DNA from: Physocladia obscura
Lineage: Eukaryota; Chytridiomycota; Chytridiomycetes; Chytridiales; Chytriomycetaceae
NCBI GenBank assembly: GCA_027596945.1
Contig: JADGJH010000509.1
Coordinates: 1 to 17,669, forward strand
Reading direction: 5' to 3'
Length of the DNA: 17,669 bases
Each line of letters opens with the position of its first letter. The first letter of the stretch is position 1. Positions 9,868 through 17,669 of this stretch are shown here, one piece after another. The notes below the pieces were generated by a model that was not told the origin of the DNA, did not search any database, and saw only the letters and a list, made by a program, of their open reading frames with translations. Made by a program: the position numbers and the translations under genes.

Positions 9868-10560
9868 TCATCTTGTATAGCATGTTTTATTTCTAAATCT
9901 AACCTTGTTTGGTGGACCTCTATCTTGAACAATGCACTTCTGCTTTAGAATGCTATTAATTATATCCATTCCATTTTTCTGTGTATTTCTTGCAATGCTT
10001 GAATTTTTCACAAATTTGTTGTTGATGAGATACCAAGAGTGAATAGCCATCCACTGAGATCCACAACCAATTTATTCATTCAAGTCAAAAAAGCTAAATG
10101 TTTCAAATAACATGATCTCCCTCTACTGCCCTCTCCATAGCAATGCCATCACTCCATCATGTCAGTTGAGAAAATTACCGACTGGATAGATAAACCTAGC
10201 ATTGGTCATGCACTTCAGACAAATCAGCGGATTTCCAATTTGTTAAAGGTAGTATGAATGGAAGATCATCAACTAACAGCCCTCAGAAATCATCTTCAGT
10301 TGGTCTTCTTGGGTGTAAAGCTTGTTCAATTTCTTGAAGAATCCTCTTGTTGCTTTAAATCATACCACCAAAACTGTTGATATTTTACACAAGTTTCTCA
10401 ATTTCGAATTTTGCATGTGTTTGAAATGTTTGAAAGTTGACAATCAGTTGGTTTGCAACAGTGAGAGATTCTCAAATTTGTGTCATTTGCTGTGTCATTC
10501 CCAGTCAAAAAATGCAAATAGTTTTGAGTTGCAAGCTTGAAACAGCAGTGTCATGTTCAG
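9868..10560 (-). pseudogene. Coding-like debris on the minus strand, possible mobile-element relic
   Basis: Several short minus-strand stretches read as protein but in different frames and with stops between them. Going 5' to 3' on the minus strand these include KATRGFFKKLNKLYTQEDQ (about 10360-10290), DLPFILPLTNWKSADLSEV (about 10265-10205) and a 60-aa open stretch (10050-9868) ending ...IVQDRGPPNKVRFRNK. The last motif is reminiscent of the basic RGRPxKxR tail of some MULE/FAR1-type transposases. That resemblance is weak and is an inference. No terminal inverted repeats or target-site duplications were found. Confidence 0.25.
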
Positions 10561-11738
10561 GAACAGGGACATGACAAAAAATATAGTTTGCCCAATCTCT
10601 ACAGACATAATTTTTGCCATGGAGCTCCAAATGAGCCTGCTTGAGTTGGGTGTTAAGTCAGTTGTTTAACTTTGACTATTTCAAATTGGAGGGCAGCAAA
10701 TATTATAATTAAATTCTATAGTACTTTTATTTACTTTTCTTAAACTAAACAAAAAGGAAATTTCTAGTCAAATTCCGAAAACCTTCTTTGCTCACACCAT
10801 CCTCTAATGTGCCCTGACTATAGTTAAAAACACAAAGATGCAATGGCAGTTTTCCATTGAATCAATCCATTTTCTCAGCTTAAATAATGAACAATTTCAT
10901 CATGTTCCGCTTGAATATCATATACACTAATATTATTTTCAGAGAAAATTGCACCTCTTTTATTTCAATATATATCAATCTTTTAAACTCTTTTTTTTTT
11001 GATATTAATATAAAGTGATACTTCAATTTGATTCCCATAGGGAAATTGAAGGAATGCCTATGTAGTTTTTGTATTTAAACTTGGGTCAATTGCAATTAAT
11101 CCCTGGTTAAATTTGAGATCCAAATTTTGGACTGCTTATGGGCATTATGTAGGAAGGTAGATTGGAATTATTCCTGCAAAATATTAATCTAGTGTCAGTT
11201 GAGAGACATGAATTTTTGTTCCATAAAGAAGATTTTTCCCTTGTGGATTTTTTTGAAGTGAGACGCTCTTCTCCCAAAACAGTCTACAATCAATGACCAA
11301 CAACTTGCTATATTTTAAAAAGGAAAAAAAAAAAAAGAAAAAAAAAAGAAAGAATCATGATTACACTTGGAATTTCAAACAGTTTTAATGTTTGCATCTG
11401 AGAAATTTAGAATTTTTGATTAAATAAATCTTCGCCGGAGTTGCAATAAGTGAAGTCACATTCGTTGCAGAAATCTTAGCACAGCGGTGAAATTTTTTGA
11501 AACAAGCTTCTCTTTTCTGCCGCGACATCCATTATTTTTTGAAGTACAATGTTAAGGAGATCCAGACATTTTCAAGGGTTTGGTATAAATTCGTGACTTT
11601 TTTGTGTTCAAACAAACTGTCAAGCTTGAAATTTGTCTCCAGGATCTTTTGCTTCATTTGCCATTTAACACCTTGCATCATGATAATCATTCAATTTTTT
11701 TATAAAGGCAAAGTATTTGTTTTTTTAATTAGTTGAAT
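10561..11738. other. Gene-poor AT-rich block, right part
   Basis: No coding sequence is supported. The open frame at 11497-11736 lacks codon-like character and overlaps the 3' end of the minus-strand gene next to it. The block contains a 31-nt hairpin-forming sequence (11021-11051) and a purine tract of A runs broken by G at about 11321-11353. I see no RNA gene. Confidence 0.5.
11021..11051. repeat. Imperfect hairpin sequence
   Basis: CTTCAATTT (11021-11029) pairs with AAATTGAAG (11043-11051). CCC (11034-11036) pairs with GGG (11040-11042) inside, leaving a 4-nt bulge and a 3-nt loop. It is isolated in non-coding DNA, so it may be a repeat remnant rather than a functional terminator. Confidence 0.5.
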
Positions 11739-11744
11739 TTTATT
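11739..11744 (-). terminator. Poly(A) signal overlapping the stop codon of the two-helix membrane protein gene
   Basis: On the minus strand the gene ends CCT TGA ATAAA, so AATAAA begins at the last base of the TGA stop. Cleavage the usual 10-30 nt downstream would leave a 3' UTR of only a few tens of nucleotides. Confidence 0.55.
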
Positions 11745-12268
11745 CAAGGTCGAAAGAGCTGGATAAACATAACCAGAAACATAATCCAGGCCAACACAAA
11801 GCCAATAACACTGATTAAAAATAGGGCGCGCGCAACACGTGCGTTTGTCAAAGAATCCATTCGCGCTGTCTCATTAGTCGGATTTTTCTCTACCTGTGCA
11901 ATTGAACTCAGTTTTTTCAGTTGAAGTGCAAAAGTCTTCAACCTTTGATGCGAACCATACGCCTGAGAGGCTAATTGGGAGGATACACTACTTGTTGAAA
12001 TTAGACCATAAAAAACGTTGCACCATGCTTGCTCAAAACTCACCACACAGCAAAGCGAAAGAATGGAAACAATCACGCATTCGGCGAAATAAGAATGTAG
12101 AGGCAAAGCTAGAGAGTATGATTCGTTATCGATTTCGGCTAAAACGCCACTCGGCTGCTCGATGCCGTGATTATGGCCTTCGACTGGATGTTGTTGCAAA
12201 AAAGGTCGCTGTTCGTCTGGTTGTGTAATCGTCGGGAATCTGTTCTGTGGTACTTCTGCTGAGTTCAT
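11744..12268 (-). CDS. Small two-helix membrane protein, possibly dispanin/CD225-like
   Basis: This 174-aa frame has a true ATG at 12268. The N-terminal about 55 residues are rich in Pro, Gln and acidic residues and look disordered. A first hydrophobic segment (about 60-77, ending VSILSLCCVV) has a Cys-Cys pair at its end. A polar middle and S-L-T-N-A-R-V-A-R precede a strong second helix (about 149-171), and the protein ends shortly after. A Pro-rich tail, a helix ending CC, a loop with SxxAR and a second helix is the general plan of dispanin/CD225 (IFITM-like) proteins, but the loop is longer than usual and key residues are not clear, so this is tentative. An in-frame 81-nt intron (11963-12043, donor GTGAGT, acceptor CTCTCAG) is possible and would give 147 aa with a loop length nearer the family. 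Function unknown. Confidence 0.55.
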   Translation of the reverse strand: MNSAEVPQNRFPTITQPDEQRPFLQQHPVEGHNHGIEQPSGVLAEIDNESYSLALPLHSYFAECVIVSILSLCCVVSFEQAWCNVFYGLISTSSVSSQLASQAYGSHQRLKTFALQLKKLSSIAQVEKNPTNETARMDSLTNARVARALFLISVIGFVLAWIMFLVMFIQLFRP

Positions 12269-13241
12269 TATTTTTTTTTCTCACAAATACTTGGAGTTGC
12301 GTTCAAAACTTCCAGCTGGCCAAGTTTCAAATTCTACTGCGGTTCAATACACACTTTGTGCATTACTGCAATATAATAAGCATATTAGCAAGTCTTTTGT
12401 TGAAGGAAAAAAAAAGAATATTAAAAAAAAAAAAAGATTGGTGCAAAGTTTATTAATTTTTTCCTTTTTTTATGTTTTGGTATATTTTTTGACCGTCAGT
12501 ATACCATCTTGAACAACCTAGGCACCGTATTTACGAATTTGTTCTTCAAAAACTTGAAAATCAGGGCTTTAATATTCGTCCCCATTTGCGCATACTATTG
12601 AATTGCGTGTAACAATACAGTGAAATAAATTTCACCAAATAGAAATCGCAGTCTTATGACATTCACCAACCCACAATATATTTTAAAACTTGTTGCATAT
12701 CCGAATCTAGCTGGTTTATTTGCATAGGTAAAATTGGTTTACATTGAAACAGCAATTTTTCAGCAGGCAACTTATTGCTCAAGAGACAGTTCTGGGAGCA
12801 TTTGCAGTGACTTTTGCTCAAATCAATTCTTAACTACTTGAAAATGGACAAATTTGATTAAAGTCTCTTGGCATCTGTATACGACCTTTAACTAAACGCG
12901 TATAAATATGGAACCTCATTAATTAAAGACGAATAAAGCTTTTATAGTGTTTATTATGAATCATTGAATAAATACCACAGCAGTTCACCCAAACACCCAC
13001 AATCTTGTCTAGCAACGTAACTTCTTGGTGACTGGTTAGGGTCAAGTAAAATTCTAGTTATTTTAACTAGTATAAATATTGCGACATGTACCAGATATAT
13101 TATATGGTTTGAATTCCTTAGTTAATTTTTTTGCTGAAGAAATAAATTAGGATGAAAAGTGAGAGTTTAATCTTCATAATTTGGAACATTTTGATCGGTT
13201 TTCAAAACAATTGTAATGCTTTTTTTTTTTTTTTTTTTTGT
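12269..13241. other. Intergenic region between two minus-strand genes
   Basis: This stretch should hold the promoter of the two-helix membrane protein gene and the 3' end of the lipase gene. I see no coding potential. It has A/T homopolymers near 12405-12436, TATAAATA-like sequences at about 12901 and 13071, a 7-bp inverted repeat at 13054-13070 (CTAGTTA, TTT, TAACTAG) and a 20-base T run at 13220-13239. Confidence 0.5.
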
Positions 13242-13246
13242 TTATT
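13220..13246 (-). terminator. Poly(A) signal overlapping the lipase stop codon, followed by an encoded A tract
   Basis: On the minus strand the last codons read TTA CAA TAA AC, so AATAAA (13241-13246) contains the TAA stop. One base further on, genomic DNA encodes 20 consecutive A residues on the transcript strand (13239-13220). The signal is canonical; the adjacent A tract is unusual and could be a homopolymer expansion. Confidence 0.55.
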
Positions 13247-15199
13247 GTAAATTTTTTAACACACGTCTCCAGACTTTCTCCTCTGCATCTAATGCCCACA
13301 AACAATCCATATGTTCGTATCCTTCTACTTCCTCCACCGCCAAGAGATCCACAACAGGCCCATTGCCACCTTGTTTCATCAGCTTTCGTTGACTTCCCTC
13401 CCAGCACTGCCAGTGCAGTCGGCGAGCATCAACGATTGCATCTTTTGTGCCATAATATAATGCAACTGGACATTTCAAACAGGATACGTCAAATTCGGCG
13501 GTAGTGGCAGCAAGTGGCTCGAATGTCTGACTCATGAAAGGCTGGATGAAACCTCGTTGGCCGATTTGAGCCCAATGATGCAAGTTTTTTGAACTTTGTG
13601 GACGAGGAGTGAATTGGAAGAAATGTGGCTTATTTAATGTGTCCCAGTTTGTGTCAGTCCTGTAGAAAGTTAAAGTTGCAAAAAAATTAATTAATTTGAT
13701 CAGTTTTTAGGTTTGGTGTTATTTGTTTACCAGTCAAACAGGAAATGGAACATATGGTAAGAAAGCGTCATCATTAAATGAGCGGGAACAATTTTCTACG
13801 GACGAAAAAAAATCAGTAGGTAAAAGAGGAAGGAGATAGTTTTTGAAACTATTTTTACCTGAACAATATTTATTATTGGCAAAAACTGGCAAGACCCAAA
13901 TATTAACTGATGAGTCGTATATTTGAGTGAAATCAAGTTGTTGACTGGGAACGCGTTCAGCAAAGGTCCTGTGTAAACTGCAGGTGCAAGTGCAACAAAT
14001 ACTGAAAGTTTTTCATTCAACTTTGGATCAAATTGCAACGCTAAAAACATCTAAAGCAATCACATTTAAGTAAATACAGCATAAATGCAATAAATGCTAA
14101 AATTAAAAACCTGTGCGTTTCCTTGCGAATGCCCAACATAAGCAACTTTATTCCACCCAGTAAACCGCCTCACCCCATCAACAACCGCTGGAACATCATA
14201 AATGGCAAGATCATCCAAACACCAGTCCCAAAACTTTGCGTCTTTTTTCTCGTCAAGAAACGCGTGTTGTTTGACAACCATTTCTGCACAACACGCACGA
14301 TTATTTGCAAGCCAGACATCGTATCCGTTTTCAACTAGGTAGAAGGCGAACGAGCCCCTGCGTTGCGATGTCACCCAAACTCCGGCACTTTGAAATAATC
14401 CGTGCATTAGTATCACAGGCTTTCGTTTTGACTGAGGCGTTTTTATGTCTAAATTTTTGATTTTAATTTATCAATGTCTGCTCTGACTTTATGAAATATA
14501 CCAATTGCGGGATCAGCAGAAATTCGTTCTAATTGCAACACGAAGCCGTCCCGAGTCGTCACGTGAAAAGTTTCGCATTTAAATCCTTCTAATTCAACGT
14601 AATACCGCACGTTTGCCGTCGGCACGCGATTGTCTGTTGCTGTGCCACCACCACCCGCGTAATGCTCTCCAGTGACGGCAGTTAAACTTGCAATACGCTT
14701 AAGAAAACTTGGTGGCGGCTGGTCGAGATTAGACGATGCATCCGGAGTTGCCATTGCCTCATCGGATACGGGTATTAGCATTGTTGGCTCGTTTCGAAAA
14801 AATGAACTTGCAAGGATATTTGTGTCTGTTCTTCGTGAAGATATTGCTGGTGTGGTGGCTTTTTTTCGCAGACGCTCTGGTGGTTGTGGAAAAAGATAGT
14901 AAAATCCTGGTGCGCGCCGTTCAATTACAGTCGAAATGTCTTGATAATGAAGAAAAAAACATTATGTTGTGTATTTGCTCAACTTTAATATTTTTACCTT
15001 GAATAAACGATGTAAACACCAGTAAGATCATAATCAGAGTGGAGATTATATGAGACACAGCTTGGGTGAATGGCAATGCAAATTTATTGTAAGTGGGCCA
15101 GTTGTTCCTGATCGTTTGGGTTCGCGCTGATTCTTTCTGGTCATTATGTCTTCTGCTTTCATTGATTCTTTGCATCACGTGTTTTTGTCTACTGTACAT
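13242..15199 (-). CDS. Membrane-anchored alpha/beta-hydrolase lipase, steryl ester hydrolase type
   Basis: Exons are inferred (minus) at 15199-14998, 14939-14502, 14448-14111, 14050-13859, 13795-13731 and 13659-13242, giving 550 aa. The family (acid lipases; yeast Yeh1, Yeh2 and Tgl1) cleaves sterol esters or acylglycerols. A basic N terminus precedes one helix (about 44-64), then a Pro/Ser-rich linker. The AB-hydrolase-associated lipase region (about 173-207) has ANVRYYVELEGFKCETFHVT and DGFVLQLERI. The hydrolase core has MHGLFQSAGVWV (228-239), GYDVWLANNR and the nucleophile elbow G-H-S321-Q-G. Asp485 (YYGTKDAIVD) and His528 (EGYEHMD) complete the triad. Each junction restores frame and motif, for example AI|DIKTPQ and NAQ|MFLALQF. 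The start is the ATG at 15199; an upstream GTG is in frame but not needed. It lies 115 bp after the SOD stop on the same strand. Family assignment is firm; substrate is inferred. Confidence 0.92.
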
Positions 15200-15254
15200 G
15201 ACCACTATTTATTTCCAGAGTTCACAATATTTTATGACAATTCAAACAACCAAA

Positions 15255-15270
15255 TTTTTTTTTTTTTTTT
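15255..15270. repeat. 16-base T homopolymer between SOD and lipase genes
   Basis: A run of T on the + strand (A on the transcribed minus strand) lies 45 nt beyond the SOD stop, inside the 115-bp gap before the lipase start. Similar runs occur at 13220-13239 after the lipase gene, at about 3284-3300 in an intron of the GH35 gene and near 16465-16477 upstream of the SOD gene. Confidence 0.8.
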
Positions 15271-15314
15271 CACAAATAGAAAGTAAAACTTTCCGAAAAA
15301 TTTCACTTTGCAAT

Positions 15315-16343
15315 TCACAGGGTCGCATTCTCCTCAGCAAACTTCCAGTTGACCAAGTTCCACCACGACTCAATGTATTTCGGACGGGCGTTTCTGTAAT
15401 CAATGTAGTACGCGTGTTCCCACACATCAGCAACAATGATTGGCTTCACAGTCGAGTCTTCCGTTTGAAGAACAAAAAAGAAACAAGGTTATCAGTCCAA
15501 TGAAAAAAAGATGGTTTCTTCGGTTTACCATGAAGAACAGAATGCGCATCATGAGTGTCCACAATCTTAAGCAACCCAGAAGCCTTCTCTTGAACGAGCC
15601 ACGCCCATCCCGATCCAAAATGTCCAGCTGCAACATCCGAGAATTTGGTCTTGAAGGCTTCGAATGATCCAAATGACTTGACAATTAGCGCATTCAGCTT
15701 TTCGCTCGGTGCAGCTGTTTGTTTTAGATCACGCGAGAAAAGGGTGCGTATGTATGGTTTTTTTATTACCTTGACGAGTCGTAGGCGGAGCAAGAGATTT
15801 CCAGTAAAAGGTGTGATTGAAAGTCTGCGCAGCAGTGTTGTAGATTCCAGCAGGCACATTCGATGGGCCTTGTAGTATTTATAGATTAGAAATCCCATTT
15901 CAAATCGCTGGCTAAAAATATGCATTGGATAGTCTTATTACCTTTGGCAACAATCTCTTCGATGCTCAAGCTCTTCAAGTCAGAACTTGGAATCAAACTG
16001 TTGAGCTTAACGACGTAACCAGCGTGGTGCTGAGATTAATCGATTTTTTTTTTGTTGTTAGATCACACCGCCATTACTAAAATATTATTTCATACCTTGT
16101 TGTAGTGGAAATCAACAGTCTCGGGCGAAATGTGTGGTGCCAATGCATCCTGAGCGTATGGAAGGGCTTCGAGTGTATAAGACTATGTGTGTTAGTAATT
16201 ATTTTTGTTTAGTGCTGTGGGTCAAAACGAAGAGCAAGCAAACCATTTTCGTGTTTTTTTTCCCAGAGCAAATCTGTAATCACCGTTTTCAAACTTTGAA
16301 TTTGAAATTGCGCAACCACGACGCGTTTGATCAATCGCGTCAT
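15315..16343 (-). CDS. Iron-type superoxide dismutase, probable mitochondrial presequence
   Basis: Exons are inferred (minus) at 16343-16284, 16182-16096, 16029-15942, 15868-15770, 15714-15529 and 15457-15315, giving 220 aa. It converts superoxide to hydrogen peroxide and oxygen. Metal ligands are H46 (DFHYNKHH), H97 (FNHTFYW), D184 and H188 (DVWEHAYY). Q93 in TAAQTFNH and A168 in THDAH match the E. coli FeSOD Gln69/Ala141 positions, whereas Mn enzymes put the active-site Gln in the second place. The end, [21 protein letters not shown], resembles protist Fe-SODs. Exon 1 ([20 protein letters not shown]) is basic, hydroxylated and free of acidic residues, as a mitochondrial presequence would be; it is joined across a 101-nt intron with a TACTAAC branch site to [14 protein letters not shown]. 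Exon 1 is the least certain part. Fungal mitochondrial SODs are normally Mn-type, so this is noteworthy. Confidence 0.9.
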
Positions 16344-17073
16344 CCACAGGTGTAATCCCGTCGAACGAAATTGCCAGCAATACTTACGCAGAATCTTTAT
16401 AAAAATGCCATTTGAATCGTTGAAATTTGGTTTTGCCCTCAACATGAAATTTTGGAATTCCATTTTTTTTTTTTTTTGAAATTCGTTTCTGTATAAAGAA
16501 CCTGAATATCATTGGCTTTAGTTGAATTAAATGTTTGCTTTTTATAACAGTCAGATGTTTCTACTGTGGAGTATGTTGAGTCAGAACATATTTCTTTGTT
16601 TGGAAGGCAACAGAAAATCAGAAATTAACAAAAAAATGTTAACATTTAGTTGAACATTTAACTCAAAAAGGGTCTCCACACAATTATAGAAATGTTGAAC
16701 AGGAAGATCAGAAAAAATTGGGTTCCTATATAAAACAAAAATTGGGATTTATTGATGATTTGTTATTTACTGTCCCTCACATGTCCTTGCAAACTTATTG
16801 AGCATTTGCACCTGATTCAGAAGCTAATTGAAGACTGCTCTGAAGTGGAGACATTCAATGAGGTTTGGTTGTTAAAGGAAGGGAAGCTTGAGAGACTTCT
16901 GGACCTGCAGATGAGGACAATCATTGGCTAACAGTGGAGGTAGAGTTTAATGATGGTCTTGACAACAACCATCATCAATCTGCTCTGTTCTTGCAGTCAG
17001 TGTTTGACACCCTTCAGAAGCATCCAAAACAAACAGGAGACCCTAACTGCCCTGACTGAGTCTTGCAGGAAAT
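16344..17073. other. Upstream flank of the SOD gene and non-coding DNA
   Basis: The first 100-200 bp should carry the SOD promoter, including a T run at about 16465-16477. Beyond it I find no gene. From about 16790 to 17070 the + strand reads like broken coding sequence (for example LIEDCSEVETFNEVWLLKEG at about 16825-16885) but is interrupted by stops within 50 codons. I could not assemble a gene or recognise a family. Confidence 0.4.
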
Positions 17074-17309
17074 TTGTTTAGGAGAGGTTCAGGCCATGTT
17101 GAAATGGAGTTGTACCAAATTAAGGAAGATTTGGAGACTGGAGATGATAACAATGGAAGTGGCAATGGAGTAGCTGGTGGGAATGACAGGGAAATTGTTA
17201 ATGGATGCAAGGGTTGGATGACAATGGCAAACATGTCAGCATTGAGAATGGCTCCAAGGATGATGAAGATGAAAACAGCTCCAGACTCAGTGTAGTATCA
17301 ATTGAATGA
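17074..17309 (+). pseudogene. Coding-like acidic remnant in two frames
   Basis: A 73-codon open stretch (17074-17295) contains MELYQIKEDLETGDDNNGSG. At 17205-17309 a second frame reads as a more natural acidic, Ser-rich C terminus (KDDEDENSSRLSVVSIE, then stop). A frame change near 17200-17210 would join them, as expected for a decayed gene or an element relic. No family is recognised, and there is no clear splice pair. Confidence 0.25.
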
Positions 17310-17419
17310 TAGGACAGGTGCAAAAATGCCTGTCACAATGACTTGAGTGATGCTTTATCCTCATTAGCTGCAGCTTTTTCTAGTATATCATCAATTTCTA
17401 CAGATACATCTACATCAAG

Positions 17420-17669
17420 AAACCAGGTTAATGAATAATAATGAATAATAATTTCTTGTAATGCATTATAATGCATCACAAAGTTGTTAATTCACACAAT
17501 GCAACCCCCCTTTGCAATGCCATTATAATATTATAATGTACTAAATGTATTTTAAATGCATTTCAATGCATTTAGCATATTTCAAATAAATTAAGTAATT
17601 GTAAATGCATTTAAAGTTCATTTACAATGGATAATTAATTTTATCAATGCATTGTAATGCATTATAAAA
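17420..17669. repeat. AT-rich array of ATGCAT-type palindromic motifs
   Basis: The block opens with AATAATG units (about 17435-17452) and then has ATGCAT palindromes within AATGCATT-like contexts at irregular spacing. A 15-bp sequence, TGTAATGCATTATAA, occurs as exact direct copies at 17457-17471 and 17653-17667. There is no coding sequence. The block runs off the window end, so its full extent is unknown. It could be a satellite, the end of a non-autonomous element or simple low-complexity DNA. Confidence 0.6.

Noticed and set aside
11497..11736. 79-codon open frame on the + strand
   Set aside because: No protein-like composition or start context, and it lies at the 3' end of the opposing minus-strand gene.
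11896..12228. 110-codon + strand frame rich in basic residues
   Set aside because: It lies antisense within the two-helix membrane protein gene, whose hydrophobic segments and poly(A) signal support the minus strand.
13054..13070. CTAGTTA inverted repeat as a terminator or operator
   Set aside because: The arms are 7 bp of AT-rich sequence with a 3-nt loop, far from any gene end, so chance is likely.
15093..15503. 136-codon + strand frame across the SOD 3' end
   Set aside because: It is antisense to exon 6 of the SOD gene and the lipase N terminus, both of which carry family motifs.
15446..15925. A 159-codon unspliced minus-strand reading through SOD exons 4 and 5
   Set aside because: It reads through introns 15715-15769 and 15458-15528; removing them restores a complete SOD with all four metal ligands.
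1..17669. tRNA or rRNA genes
   Set aside because: I looked for T-loop-like GGTTCGA stretches and paired acceptor stems and found no acceptable candidate on either strand; a covariance-model search was not possible here.

Overview
The window is eukaryotic nuclear DNA, most likely from a fungus and probably an early-diverging (chytrid-like) lineage. The fungal evidence is a single fused LEU1-type isopropylmalate isomerase and a membrane-anchored lipase of the yeast Yeh/Tgl1 type. There are also 22 inferred GT-AG introns, nearly all 49-101 nt, several with TACTAAT-like branch points, and AATAAA signals just after stop codons. A plant-like GH35 beta-galactosidase and an iron-type superoxide dismutase fit a deep-branching lineage better than Dikarya. 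The lineage is an inference, and no rRNA or tRNA gene is present to test it.

Layout. The left part carries three genes on the + strand: a 547-aa zinc-binding protein (320-2282), a 934-aa type II membrane GH35 enzyme (2435-5484) and the 770-aa LEU1 (5768-8388). They are spaced by about 150 and 280 bp. An AT-rich, gene-poor block follows (8389-11743) with decayed minus-strand coding remnants, a 27-bp tandem repeat and inverted repeats. The right part carries three minus-strand genes: a 174-aa two-helix membrane protein (11744-12268), a 550-aa steryl-ester-hydrolase-like lipase (13242-15199) and a 220-aa Fe-type SOD with a presequence-like N terminus (15315-16343). The last 1.3 kb is non-genic. 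It holds coding-like debris and then an AT-rich array of TGCATT motifs running off the window end.

There is no operon-like logic. The genes look like independent housekeeping or accessory functions: leucine synthesis, galactoside hydrolysis at a membrane, sterol-ester or acyl-lipid turnover, superoxide removal and one probable regulator.

The most striking item is the first gene. It has three evenly spaced C-x-H-x6-C-x2-C modules, with two phase-0 introns at the same position in successive modules, so the 69-nt exon 2 is exactly one repeat unit. These modules are combined with two GATA-like C4 fingers. All gene models were spliced by eye, and splice sites were chosen to restore conserved family motifs and reading frame.
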